Source of the DNA: Streptomyces sp. NBC_01296
Lineage (GTDB): Bacteria > Actinomycetota > Actinomycetes > Streptomycetales > Streptomycetaceae
Length of the DNA: 64,000 nucleotides
Assembly (NCBI RefSeq): GCF_035984415.1
Contig: NZ_CP130720.1
Coordinates: forward strand, 1,488,001-1,552,000
Direction of reading: 5' to 3'
A program made the position numbers and the translations under genes. Below, piece by piece: positions 42,127 through 50,346 of the stretch. The notes below the pieces were generated by a model that saw only the letters and a list, made by a program, of their open reading frames with translations, did no database searches and was not told the DNA's origin. Each line of letters starts with the position of its first letter. The stretch's first letter is position 1.

Positions 42127-42342
42127 ATGTCCAACCACACCTACCGGGTGACCGAAATCGTCGGCACCTCCCCCGAGGGCATCGATCAGGCCATCCACAA
42201 CGGGATCACCCGGGCGGGCCAGACGCTGCGCAACCTGGACTGGTTCGAGGTCACACAGGTACGCGGCCACATCGAGAACGGCGCGATCGCGCACTACCAG
42301 GTGGGCCTGAAGGTCGGCTTCCGCCTGGACGGCGAGGACTGA
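42127..42342 (+). CDS. Dodecin family flavin-binding protein
   Basis: 71 residues, the exact dodecin size. VTEIVGTSPEGIDQAIHNGI, the flavin-stacking Trp in LRNLDWFEVTQVRGHIENG, and HYQVGLKVGFRLD are all canonical. Dodecins form dodecamers that store FMN/FAD or CoA. GGAG lies upstream of the ATG, and a GC hairpin (42393-42420) follows. Confidence 0.96.
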   Translation: MSNHTYRVTEIVGTSPEGIDQAIHNGITRAGQTLRNLDWFEVTQVRGHIENGAIAHYQVGLKVGFRLDGED

Positions 42343-42392
42343 GCCCGGCGGGACCGCACAACCCCCGGCCCGGGTCGGCACGGGATCCCCAT

Positions 42393-42420
42393 CACCCCCG
42401 TGCGCTCCCCCGCGGGGGTG
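42393..42420 (+). terminator. Hairpin after dodecin gene
   Basis: CACCCCCG (42393-42400) pairs with CGGGGGTG (42413-42420) across a 12-nt loop. Confidence 0.65.
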
Positions 42421-42534
42421 GTTCCCGGGGCCGAGTGGGCGCAGTACGGCACGGCCCGCAGGGGCGCGGGCGGGCAGCGGCACGAAGCTGTGCGCTGCTC
42501 CCTGCACCCCGCGAGGCCGGAGGTTCGTACGCCC

Positions 42535-44583
42535 ATGACCCACGCACACCTGAGACCGGCGGGGCGGCGGCGCCGCAGGCCGGGCCGGACGACCGGGGTG
42601 CTGGCCGCCGCGCTCGGCCTGGCGCTCGTACTCGCGCTGCCCGGCGCCGCGGTGGCCGCACCCGGCGACCTGGATCCGACGTTCGGACCCGACGGCCGGG
42701 TGGTCACTTCCTTCCCCGGGTCCGCGGAGGGCCACGACATCGCGCGGCAGGCCGACGGCAAGCTGGTCGTGGTGGGCCTGAGCGAGGCGGGCTTCGCGCT
42801 CGCCCGGTACGACACCGACGGCAGCCTCGACTCCGCCTTCGCCGGAGACGGTACGGTGACCAGCGACTTCGGCGGCGGCAACCACTCGGCCAACGCGGTG
42901 GCGATCCAGCCCTCGGACGGGAAGATCGTCGTGGCGGGCACCACCGAGGTGCTCGCGGAGGAAGGCGGCGGCTGCTGCTTCTTCTCCGTGGCCCGCTACA
43001 ACACCGACGGCACCCTGGACTCGGGCTTCGGCAACGGCGGCCTGGTACGGGTCGACGAGTTCGGCGGGTCCGCGGACGGCGCGGACGTGGCGGTGCAGCC
43101 CGACGGCAAGATCATCGCCGCGGGCAAGGGCGGCGGCGGAGGCTTCGCGCTGGTCCGGCTCGACGCCGGCGGAAACCTGGACCCGAGCCTCGGCGGCGAC
43201 GGCGCGGTGGTCGCGGGGTTCACGCCCGCCTCGCCCCAGGACGCCGGCGGCACCGCCCGCGGCATGGCCCTCCAGCCGGACGGCAAGATCGTCTCGGTCG
43301 GGTACGTGGGCAACACCGCCTTCGACATCGGCGTGGCCCGCTACCTGCCCAACGGCAGCCTCGACCCCGCCTTCAGCGGTGACGGCATGGTGACCGCGGA
43401 CTTCGGCGGCACCGAGTTCGGCAACGCCGTGGCGGTGCAGCCGGACGGCAAGGTCGTCGCCGCGGGATCCGGCGGTGTCGGCGTCGCCCTGCTGCGCTAC
43501 AACGCCGACGGCAGTCCCGACGGCGGCTTCGGTACGGGTGGTCGCACCTCGGTCCGCTTCCCCGGCGACGGCGGCGGCGCGAACGCCATGGCGCTCCAGC
43601 CGAACGGCAAGATCGTCATCGCGGGGCAGGCCGACGACCCGAACAGCCAGGAGGGCAACGACTTCGGCCTGGCCCGCTTCAACACCAACGGCACGGTGGA
43701 CACCGGCTTCGACGGCGACGGCTTCGTCGTCACGGGCTTCCTGGACTGGGACGACGCCCGCGGGGTGCTCGTACAGCCGGACGGCAAGATCGTCGCGGCG
43801 GGCTACGGGGCAGGCTACGCCTTCGCCGTCGCCCGCTACCAGGGCGGCGACGGCACGGCGCCGCCCCCGCCGCCGAGTGCGGACCTGTCGGTGACGCAGA
43901 CCGGTACGGCCACCGTGAGCATCGGCGACCGTGCCTCGTACACGGTGACGGTCTCCAACTCCGCGGCATCCACCGCCACCGCGACCGGCGTCACGCTGAC
44001 GGACACGCTCTCCGGCGCCGGTGCGGGCCTCACCTCGGCCGCTCCCTCGCAAGGGACGTGTACGACCACTGCGGCCGGCGCCAACTGCGCCCTCGGCTCG
44101 CTGGCCCCGGGCGCGAGCGCGACGGTCACGGTGACGGCCGAGCCCCGGGCCACCGGCACGGTCACGAACACGGCGAACGTCAGCGCCACCCAGCAGGACC
44201 CGGTGACCACCGACAACAGGGCCACCGCGACCACTTCGGTGAACAACGCGCGCGGCTGCACGATCATCGGCACCAGCGGTGCGGACACGCTGACCGGCGG
44301 CTACGGCAACGACGTGATCTGCGCCCTCGGCGGCAACGACACCGTCCGCGCGAGCTACGGCAACGACACCGTCCACGGCGGCTACGGCAACGACAACATC
44401 GACGGCGGCTTCGGCGACGACACCCTGAACGGCGGCCCGGGCAACGACACCCTGACCGGCTACTACGGCAACGACCGCCTCACCACCACCGACTCCGTCT
44501 CGGGCAACGACACCGCCAACGGCGGAACCGGCACCGACACCTGCACCACCGACCCGGGCGACATCCGCATCAGCTGCCCCTGA
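42535..44583 (+). CDS. Secreted delta-60 repeat / DUF11 / RTX-like composite protein
   Basis: 682 residues from the ATG at 42535 (CGGAGG upstream). Order of parts: signal peptide (LAAALGLALVLALPGAAVA, cut near 42); about seven delta-60 repeats (about 46-440), each with xQPDGKIVxAG and FALxRYxxDGSLDxxFxxDG; a Pro-linker; a DUF11-type bacterial Ig-like repeat (about 444-565, SDxSVTQTGTATVSIGDRASYTV); and a C-terminal run of RTX-like nonapeptides (about 570-682, GGYGNDxxxGGFGDD). The RTX part should bind Ca2+ outside the cell. No sortase motif is seen. It is probably a surface or extracellular adhesin-like protein. Confidence 0.88.
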   Translation: MTHAHLRPAGRRRRRPGRTTGVLAAALGLALVLALPGAAVAAPGDLDPTFGPDGRVVTSFPGSAEGHDIARQADGKLVVVGLSEAGFALARYDTDGSLDSAFAGDGTVTSDFGGGNHSANAVAIQPSDGKIVVAGTTEVLAEEGGGCCFFSVARYNTDGTLDSGFGNGGLVRVDEFGGSADGADVAVQPDGKIIAAGKGGGGGFALVRLDAGGNLDPSLGGDGAVVAGFTPASPQDAGGTARGMALQPDGKIVSVGYVGNTAFDIGVARYLPNGSLDPAFSGDGMVTADFGGTEFGNAVAVQPDGKVVAAGSGGVGVALLRYNADGSPDGGFGTGGRTSVRFPGDGGGANAMALQPNGKIVIAGQADDPNSQEGNDFGLARFNTNGTVDTGFDGDGFVVTGFLDWDDARGVLVQPDGKIVAAGYGAGYAFAVARYQGGDGTAPPPPPSADLSVTQTGTATVSIGDRASYTVTVSNSAASTATATGVTLTDTLSGAGAGLTSAAPSQGTCTTTAAGANCALGSLAPGASATVTVTAEPRATGTVTNTANVSATQQDPVTTDNRATATTSVNNARGCTIIGTSGADTLTGGYGNDVICALGGNDTVRASYGNDTVHGGYGNDNIDGGFGDDTLNGGPGNDTLTGYYGNDRLTTTDSVSGNDTANGGTGTDTCTTDPGDIRISCP

Positions 44584-44628
44584 CCTGCCCGCCCCGGAGC
44601 GCCCGCCGAGGCGCAGCCCGCCCCACCC

Positions 44629-45222
44629 TTAACGAGGGGTGGTGTCATCGCCCTTGAAGGGGCCTCCGTGGCCGGGCACGATCAGATCCGCCGCGGCCAG
44701 CACCCGCAGGCGGGAGGCGCGCAGTACCTCGCGGTCCGGGGCCACCGGGTCGTCCGCCGGGCCGTTCGCGTGCCACCACAGGTCGCCGGCGAAGGCCACC
44801 ACGCCCGAGTCCGTGCCGGCCAGCAGCGTGATGTCCTCGTGGCTGTGGCCCGGGGTGCGGATCAGCCGGAGCGACGGGGTGAGTTCGTAGCCCTCCGCGT
44901 CGCGGTTCGTCCACTGGTCACCCAGGTACTCCACCTTGTGGTCGTGCACCCGGGCGCGGCCGAAGAGGCCCACGTTCATGGTGTTGTCGGGGTGGTGGTG
45001 GCTGAGCACCACGTCGGTGATGTCCTCGGGGCCGAGGCCCAGTTCCGCGAGCGGGGCAAGGATGTCGTCGTGGCTCGCCACCATGCCCGGGTCGAAGATC
45101 ACGTGCCGTCCCGCGTCGTGTACGTAGGAGACGGTCGCGGCGACTCCGGGGCCGGTGGAGCCCACGTAGCCGGTGGTCAGGACCTTGTATGCGGCGCTGC
45201 GGCCGAGCGGTGCGTCTGTCAT
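44629..45222 (-). CDS. MBL-fold metallo-hydrolase (MBLAC1-like)
   Basis: 197 residues. Metallo-beta-lactamase fold motifs: HVIFDPGM, LSHHHPDNTMNVGLF (HXHXD core, with Asn where many have His), RTPGHSHEDITLL with the third His, VAFAGDLWWH with the bridging Asp, and VPGHGGPFKG. The NTMNVGLF continuation is like the MBLAC1 group. The gene is divergent from the GlxA-type regulator at 45316, 93 bp apart, which may control it. Confidence 0.87.
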   Translation of the reverse strand: MTDAPLGRSAAYKVLTTGYVGSTGPGVAATVSYVHDAGRHVIFDPGMVASHDDILAPLAELGLGPEDITDVVLSHHHPDNTMNVGLFGRARVHDHKVEYLGDQWTNRDAEGYELTPSLRLIRTPGHSHEDITLLAGTDSGVVAFAGDLWWHANGPADDPVAPDREVLRASRLRVLAAADLIVPGHGGPFKGDDTTPR

Positions 45223-45315
45223 GGCCTCAATCCTTCCGGGCCCGGCGGGAGTTCACGAGTGGCACTGCTGCCCCTGATCGCAGGATTCGTGCCAACCGTG
45301 TGCCACACTGCGACC

Positions 45316-46320
45316 GTGCCGCCCTTCAAGACCGTTGCCGCGTACGCCCCTCCCGGCGTCGGCATGCTCGCCGTCGGCATCGTCACCGAGGTGTTCGGTC
45401 CCCACGGAGCGGCGCTGCCCGGTTTCGACTTCGCCCTGTGCGGCGACCGGCCCGGCCCTGTGCCCACGGACTGCGGCGTAGCGCTCTCCATCGCGCACGG
45501 ACTGGACCGGCTCGCGGGCGCCGATCTGCTGATCGCCCTGCCCGGGGCCGGATTCCGTACGCCACCCGCCCCCGCCGTACTCGACGCGCTGAGGGCCGCG
45601 CACGAGCGCGGCGCCGTGGTCGCGGCCCACTGCGTCGGGACGTTCGCGCTCGCCGCCGCCGGCCTGCTCGACGGCCGGCGGGCGACCACCCACTGGAGGT
45701 TCGCCGAACTGCTCGCCGGCCGCCACCCGGACGTCACCGTGGAACCCGACGCGCTCTACATCGACGAAGGGAGCGTCGTCACGGGCGCGGGGGCCGCGGC
45801 GGGCTTCGACCTGTGCCTCCACCTGCTGCGGCGGGAGCACGGTGCCGCGCTGGCCAACGGGGTCTCCCGGGACATGGTGCTGCCCTCCCACCGCGACGGC
45901 GGGCAGGCCCAGTACCTGGCCGCGCCGGTCCCCGAGAACGGCCGGGACGAGCGGCTCGCCGAGGTCCTCGGCTGGGCCCGCGAGCACCTCCACGAGCCGC
46001 TGCCCGTCACGGAACTGGCCCGCCGCGCGATGATGAGCAGACGCTCCTTCGCCCGCCGCTTCACCGCCGCGACCGGCACGACCCCGCACGCCTGGCTGCG
46101 CAGCCTGCGCCTGAGCAAGGCCGAGGAACTCCTCGAAACCACCGACCTCCCGGTCGAGGAGATCGCCCGCCGGGTCGGATACGGGAGCGCCGCGGTGCTG
46201 CGCGAACAGTTCGTACGCCGCCGCGGAGTCCCGCCCCGCGCCTACCGCCGCGCCTTCACCCGCACGACGCAGGAACCCGTCCGCGCACCACGTCCACCAC
46301 TCCTGCCCCCCGTGGGCTGA
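45316..46320 (+). CDS. GlxA family regulator (DJ-1/PfpI plus AraC HTH)
   Basis: 334 residues from the GTG at 45316; a longer start at 45258 is possible. The N-terminal DJ-1/PfpI-like domain (about 1-190) includes IALPGAGFRTPP, AAHCVGTFALAAAGLLDGRRATTHW with the elbow Cys, and VTGAGAAAGFDLCLHLLRRE. The C-terminal AraC domain (about 220-315) has two helix-turn-helices: VTELARRAMMSRRSFARRF and VEEIARRVGYGSAAVLREQF. CACACT lies 6 nt before the GTG, possibly a -10. Divergent from the MBL hydrolase. Confidence 0.9.
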   Translation: MPPFKTVAAYAPPGVGMLAVGIVTEVFGPHGAALPGFDFALCGDRPGPVPTDCGVALSIAHGLDRLAGADLLIALPGAGFRTPPAPAVLDALRAAHERGAVVAAHCVGTFALAAAGLLDGRRATTHWRFAELLAGRHPDVTVEPDALYIDEGSVVTGAGAAAGFDLCLHLLRREHGAALANGVSRDMVLPSHRDGGQAQYLAAPVPENGRDERLAEVLGWAREHLHEPLPVTELARRAMMSRRSFARRFTAATGTTPHAWLRSLRLSKAEELLETTDLPVEEIARRVGYGSAAVLREQFVRRRGVPPRAYRRAFTRTTQEPVRAPRPPLLPPVG

Positions 46321-46337
46321 CTGAAAGGTGGTGCCCC

Positions 46338-47105
46338 ATGCCGGCGCCGAGCGTTCTGGCGTTCTTCGCGCATCCCGACGACGAGGCCCTGTTCGCAGGC
46401 GGCGTCCTCGCCCGGCACGCCGCTGCGGGCGCCCGGACCGCGGTCGTGACCGCGACCTGGGCGGCCGGGACCGGGCGGGCCGCCGAGCTCGCCGATGCCC
46501 TCGAGATCCTCGGTGCCGGTGCGCCCCGACTGCTCGGCTACGCCGACGCCCGCGTCCCCTCCTCGGCCCCGGGCCGGCCACGGTTCTGCGACGCCCCACT
46601 GGACGAGGCGGTGGGCGCCGTGGTCGCCCGGATCAGGGAGTTCCGGCCGCAGGTCGTCATCGCCAACGACGCCTGCGGGGGCCTGACCGGGCATCCGGAC
46701 CACGTTCACGCCCACAGGCTCGCGGTCCTCGCCGTCCACGCGGCCGGTCTCGGCCGGTTGTACCCGGCTGCCGGAGATCCCTGGCAGCCGACGGCCCTCC
46801 ACCTCGCCGCCCACCCCCACTCAGCCGCCCGGGCCCTCGGCGGATACCTCCTCCGGCCCGGCACAGCGGTGGACAGCGCGTACTCCGTGCCGGACGAGAT
46901 GGTCACGGCCGTCGACGTCCGGCCCTGGGTCGAGCAGAAGCTGGCCGCCATCGCGGCCCACCGCAGCGAGGTGGAGCGGGGCGCCGCCCCGGGCCGCATC
47001 GCCGCCCTCGCACCCGAGGTCCAGCGTCGCGTCATGGGCACGGAGTGGTACATCCGCCACGACCTCGCCCCCGCGACGGGGCGGGACCCGCTGCTGGTGC
47101 CCTGA
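46338..47105 (+). CDS. PIG-L family deacetylase
   Basis: 255 residues. The Zn2+-binding AHPDDE motif (about 11-16, FFAHPDDEALFAGG) and a matching HPDHVHAHRLAV (about 119-130) define the LmbE/PIG-L family that includes MshB and Mca. The chemistry is hydrolysis of N-acetyl groups on sugars or of mycothiol conjugates. AAAGGTGG precedes the ATG, 17 bp after the GlxA-type gene, so the two form a probable operon. Confidence 0.9.
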   Translation: MPAPSVLAFFAHPDDEALFAGGVLARHAAAGARTAVVTATWAAGTGRAAELADALEILGAGAPRLLGYADARVPSSAPGRPRFCDAPLDEAVGAVVARIREFRPQVVIANDACGGLTGHPDHVHAHRLAVLAVHAAGLGRLYPAAGDPWQPTALHLAAHPHSAARALGGYLLRPGTAVDSAYSVPDEMVTAVDVRPWVEQKLAAIAAHRSEVERGAAPGRIAALAPEVQRRVMGTEWYIRHDLAPATGRDPLLVP

Positions 47106-47117
47106 TGGCCCTGTCGC

Positions 47118-47675
47118 TCAGAACGCCCAGCGCGTATGGCTGTACACCCCGTTGTCCCGGCCGAAGCCGTACGCCGTGGTCGGGGTCACCGCGAACACCA
47201 CCGCGTCCCCCTTCCGGAACGCGTCCCCGATCCCGTGGAAGGTGCCCTCGGCCGAGGTGATGTGCGCCCCGTACTTCGCCTCGTACGCCGCGATCACCTC
47301 CTCCAGCACCGCAGGATCGGCGACCAGCTCAGCCGTGCCCTCGACCACGAGGTCGAGCCCTGCGGTGAGCGAGTTCCCTCCGGTGGTCAGCGCACAGTGC
47401 CCGTCATGAGCGAGGTTCTTCGCCTTCTGCTCGCCCGCGCCGGTCGAGAAGTACAGCATCCCGCCGTGCCAGGTCGCGATCACGGGGGTGACGTGCAATC
47501 GGCCGTCGGGTCGCACCGTGGAGACCCAGAAGATCTCGGCGGCCTCCAACTGGCGCTGGGCCGCGTCCCATTCGGTCGCGGTGACGTCCGCGGCACCCGG
47601 GCGGGGATTGAGCGCGGAGCTGTAGCGCGCGTCGAGCTCGGTCGTGGGTTGCTGCGCAGGTCCTTGTGCCGGCAT
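47118..47675 (-). CDS. Pyridoxamine 5'-phosphate oxidase-like (split-barrel FMN/F420) protein
   Basis: 185 residues from the ATG at 47675 with GGAGGT upstream. Split-barrel flavin-binding pattern: LEAAEIFWVSTVRPDGRLHVTPVIATWHGGMLYFSTG (about 43-79) and LVVEGTAELVADPAVLEEVIAAYEAKYG. Such proteins bind FMN or F420 and reduce diverse substrates; the particular cofactor is not readable. It converges on the PIG-L gene with 12 bp between. It is downstream of the WYL regulator on the same strand. Confidence 0.88.
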   Translation of the reverse strand: MPAQGPAQQPTTELDARYSSALNPRPGAADVTATEWDAAQRQLEAAEIFWVSTVRPDGRLHVTPVIATWHGGMLYFSTGAGEQKAKNLAHDGHCALTTGGNSLTAGLDLVVEGTAELVADPAVLEEVIAAYEAKYGAHITSAEGTFHGIGDAFRKGDAVVFAVTPTTAYGFGRDNGVYSHTRWAF

Positions 47676-47748
47676 GTCGGACCTCCTTCCTCCCCCCATA
47701 ACGACCGGCCGACCGCCCGGAAACGCGCGGCCGAGGAAGGTCGTGAGG

Positions 47749-48747
47749 TCAGGACGGGATGGGCTTGCGGGCGGCGTGGGCGCAGCGGGCGGCGAGGCGG
47801 GCGAATGCGTCGTTGAGTCCGGGTGGGCCGATGACCTCGATGTCGGTGTCGAAGCTGCCGATGGTGGCGGCCAGGGCGGTCCACGACCAGGAACCGAGGG
47901 TGAGCCGGCAGCGGTCGGGGCCGAGTTCTTCGACGATTCCGTCTCGGGCGAAGGGGGCGACTGCGGTGGCGGGGAGGCCGAGGACGACTTCGCCTCGGCA
48001 GGGCCAGTCGGTGGTGGTGCCGTCGGAGCCGCGGAACCGGCTCGTGACGAACGCCGCCACGTCGCCTGCGGGGAGTTCGCGCGGGGTGAAGCGGGGGCCG
48101 GTGGGGGTGCGCGGCTGTACTCGGTCGACGCGGAAGGTCCGCCAGTTCGCACGGTCGAGGTCCCAGGCCAGGAGGTACCAGCGGCCGCGCCGGGTGACCA
48201 GGTGGTGGGGCTGTACCCGGCGGCGCTGCCCGGCAGCCGCCGTGCCGTCCGTGGCGTAGTCGAAGCGGAGTTCCGCATGGGTGTGGACGGCGGTGCTCAG
48301 GTCCCTCAGGACGTGGGCGTCGGCCGGAGGTGCGTCCCCGCTCGCCGGCGGGCGGACGGCTGTGATGCGCAGCGTGTCCATGCGGTGGCGCAGCCGGGGC
48401 GGCATGACCTGGCGGATCGTGGCGAGGGCGCGGGCAGCGTCCTCGGCGAGCGTGGTGCCGGCTGCGGCCGTTTGCAGTGCGATGGTCAGGGCCACGGCCT
48501 GGTCGTCGTCGAACAGCAGTGGGGGCAGATGCGCACCCGCATCCAGGCGGTATCCGCCGGAGGGTCCTTTGACGGCCGTGATCGGGTAGCCGAGTTCCCG
48601 TAGGCGGTCCATGTCGCGGCGAACCGTGCGCGGGGTGATGCCGAGCCGCCCGGCGAGGTCCTCGCCCGACCAGGCAGCAGAAGGACGCGTCTGGAGCAGT
48701 GAGAGCAGCGCGAGCAGGCGCGAGGACGTCTTGTGCATGTCCGTCAT
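47749..48747 (-). CDS. WYL-domain transcriptional regulator (YafY type)
   Basis: 332 residues. An N-terminal DeoR-like winged helix (about 7-60: RLLALLSLLQTRPSAAWSGEDLAGRLGITPRTVRRDMDRL region), a WYL domain (about 140-215) with GRWYLLAWDLDRANWRTFRVDR, and a C-terminal extension. WYL regulators sense nucleotides or small ligands and often repress a neighbouring gene. A GGACAG-N3-CTGTCC dyad is 16 bp from its start, in the gap shared with the truncated AlkZ-like gene, so it probably represses itself and that side. 48748-48968 contains only that site and a 19-codon ORF. Confidence 0.9.
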   Translation of the reverse strand: MTDMHKTSSRLLALLSLLQTRPSAAWSGEDLAGRLGITPRTVRRDMDRLRELGYPITAVKGPSGGYRLDAGAHLPPLLFDDDQAVALTIALQTAAAGTTLAEDAARALATIRQVMPPRLRHRMDTLRITAVRPPASGDAPPADAHVLRDLSTAVHTHAELRFDYATDGTAAAGQRRRVQPHHLVTRRGRWYLLAWDLDRANWRTFRVDRVQPRTPTGPRFTPRELPAGDVAAFVTSRFRGSDGTTTDWPCRGEVVLGLPATAVAPFARDGIVEELGPDRCRLTLGSWSWTALAATIGSFDTDIEVIGPPGLNDAFARLAARCAHAARKPIPS

Positions 48748-48762
48748 CCTGCCCGCAGTACA

Positions 48763-48777
48763 GGACAGATCCTGTCC
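48763..48777. promoter_or_regulatory. Operator-like dyad of WYL regulator
   Basis: GGACAG (48763-48768), ATC, CTGTCC (48772-48777); perfect 6-bp arms just upstream of the WYL gene start at 48747. Confidence 0.6.
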
Positions 48778-48901
48778 GCTACCCCTGCAAGGGTGGGATC
48801 AGAGCCGCCGGGGGAGCAACGCCCCCGGCCACGGCGGCCGCGCCGGGCCCGGCTCTCGCCGCGGCGGCTCACATGCGAGGAACCGACAGCAAGGAGCAGC
48901 C

Positions 48902-48961
48902 ATGTCCGTCACGGCCCCCACCCGCCTTCGGCCTCCGGCCGGCGGACACGCAGCCGCCTGA
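48902..48961 (+). CDS. 19-codon ORF with strong Shine-Dalgarno, possible gene remnant
   Basis: ATG at 48902 is preceded 5 nt away by AAGGAG. The ORF encodes MSVTAPTRLRPPAGGHAAA and stops 7 bp before the AlkZ-like pseudogene ATG. It could be the truncated 5' end of a lost gene formerly controlled by the WYL regulator, or a leader peptide. No family is recognisable. Confidence 0.3.
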   Translation: MSVTAPTRLRPPAGGHAAA

Positions 48962-48968
48962 GCACACC

Positions 48969-49555
48969 ATGACCGTCCTCGACACACGCGCCCTGAACCG
49001 TGCCACCCTCGCCCGTCAGTACCTGCTCGAGCGTGCGGACACACCCGTCCGCGACGCCGTGGCGCACCTGTGCGGAATGCAGGCGCAGCAACCCCAGGAG
49101 CCCTTCATCGGACTGTGGTGGCCGACATCCGCTCCTGGTGCGGCCTCGCCGGTCTGCCCGCCGCCGTCAAGGCCGTCCGCGAGGAGCTCGTCACCTTCCG
49201 CGACGAACGCGGCCGCGAGCTCCTCGACCTGCCGGACGCCCCGCGCCCACACCGGGACACCCCCGCGCCCGTACGGTTCCTGCCGGCATTCGACAACGCG
49301 ATCCTCGGCTACCAGGACCGCAGCCGGATCATCGACGACGCCCACCTCGGCCTGTCCGTCGCCGGCCGGCGCGCCGTCCTCGTCGACGGACGTGTCGCCG
49401 CCACTTGGACCGTGCACGATGACCGGCTCACCGTCGCCCCACTGCGCCCCCTCTCCGCCCCGGAGCGAGAGGCCGTCCACGCCGAAGCCCGGGCGCTGAC
49501 CACTTTCCTGGCCGAGGACATCGACCGCGTACGCATCGCTGCCTACAACGGCTGA
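48969..49555 (+). pseudogene. AlkZ/YcaQ-like winged-helix DNA-binding protein, internal deletion
   Basis: The first about 50 codons (LDTRALNRATLARQYLLERA, AVAHLCGMQAQQPQEPFIGLW) are the conserved N-terminus of HTH_42/AlkZ-like proteins, which are normally about 350-400 residues. At about 49117-49122 the sequence jumps, in another reading frame, to the conserved C-terminal third (VADIRSWCGLAGLPAAVKAV, LPAFDNAILGYQDRSRII). The middle, roughly 170-200 residues, is missing and the junction is out of frame around the short repeat TGTGGTGG. AlkZ-type enzymes unhook DNA crosslinks. A functional protein is unlikely. Confidence 0.85.
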
Positions 49556-49582
49556 GACCACCCCCTATCCGGTTGCCGTGCC

Positions 49583-50188
49583 TCAGGCTCCCGGACCGAC
49601 GCCGTTCCACCCTCGTTCGAGGAGGTCGAAGGCGCGGACCACCCTTTCGCGGTCGTCGGCGCGTCCGCGCGCGGTGCGGGGTGCTTCCAGTGCGAAGTGG
49701 GCGAGCGCCGCGCAGTGCGGATCGTCGGCGGGAGCTCCGGTCGCCTCGGCGATGGCGTGTGCGAGCGCGGTTTCGTGGCGCAGCCACATGCTCTGGGCGT
49801 AGTCGCGCAGGGCCGGGGTGCTCTCCACGAGTTCGACGAACGCGGCGAAGTCCGCGTCGCCGTCCCGGGCGCCGACCCGGTGGCGCAGGGCGTGCTCGCG
49901 CAGGGCCGCGGGCACGGACTGGCCCCGGGGCCTGTCGCGTACGGCGGCCAGCAGCCGGGCTTCCTGGTCGGCGTCCTCGTCGAAGACGAGTGCCTCTTTC
50001 ACGGGGAAGTGCTTGAAGAGGGTGGTGGTGGACACGTCTGCCGCGTCGGCGATGTCGCGGATACCGACCTGGTCGTAGCCGCGTTCGAGGAACAGGCGCA
50101 GAGCGGCATCGGCCAGGGACTGCCGGGTGGCGGCCTTCTTGCGCTCGCGGCGTCCCGGCGGCACGGGGTTCGTGGTCTTCTCGCTCAT
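49583..50188 (-). CDS. TetR family transcriptional regulator
   Basis: 201 residues. The N-terminal TetR helix-turn-helix is clear: AATRQSLADAALRLFLERGYDQVGIRDIADAADVSTTTLFKHF (about 18-61). The C-terminal ligand-binding half is helical. It is divergent from the TetX-like monooxygenase at 50347, with a 7-bp-arm inverted repeat at 50221-50245 in between, so it most likely represses the monooxygenase and itself. Confidence 0.92.
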   Translation of the reverse strand: MSEKTTNPVPPGRRERKKAATRQSLADAALRLFLERGYDQVGIRDIADAADVSTTTLFKHFPVKEALVFDEDADQEARLLAAVRDRPRGQSVPAALREHALRHRVGARDGDADFAAFVELVESTPALRDYAQSMWLRHETALAHAIAEATGAPADDPHCAALAHFALEAPRTARGRADDRERVVRAFDLLERGWNGVGPGA

Positions 50189-50220
50189 GCCCCAACCCTA
50201 CATCTCCGGTTGAGCAGCTT

Positions 50221-50245
50221 CAAAAGTTGCGTTGTTGCACTTTTG
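50221..50245. promoter_or_regulatory. TetR operator-like inverted repeat
   Basis: CAAAAGT (50221-50227), 11-nt spacer, ACTTTTG (50239-50245) in an AT-rich island, 33 bp from the TetR start and about 100 bp from the monooxygenase start. Confidence 0.7.
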
Positions 50246-50346
50246 GATCGAGCGTGCTCTTCTGGAACGGCTCGGCCGCGTGGCACTGCCCGGCCGCAGC
50301 GTTCCCCTCTCCTGCCTGACGAGCCTCCTAGAAACGGAGCACCACC

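Noticed and set aside
45189..45315. Longer N-terminal extension of the PIG-L or GlxA frames
   Set aside because: Extensions are Arg-rich or lack a ribosome binding site, and family starts match the shorter versions.
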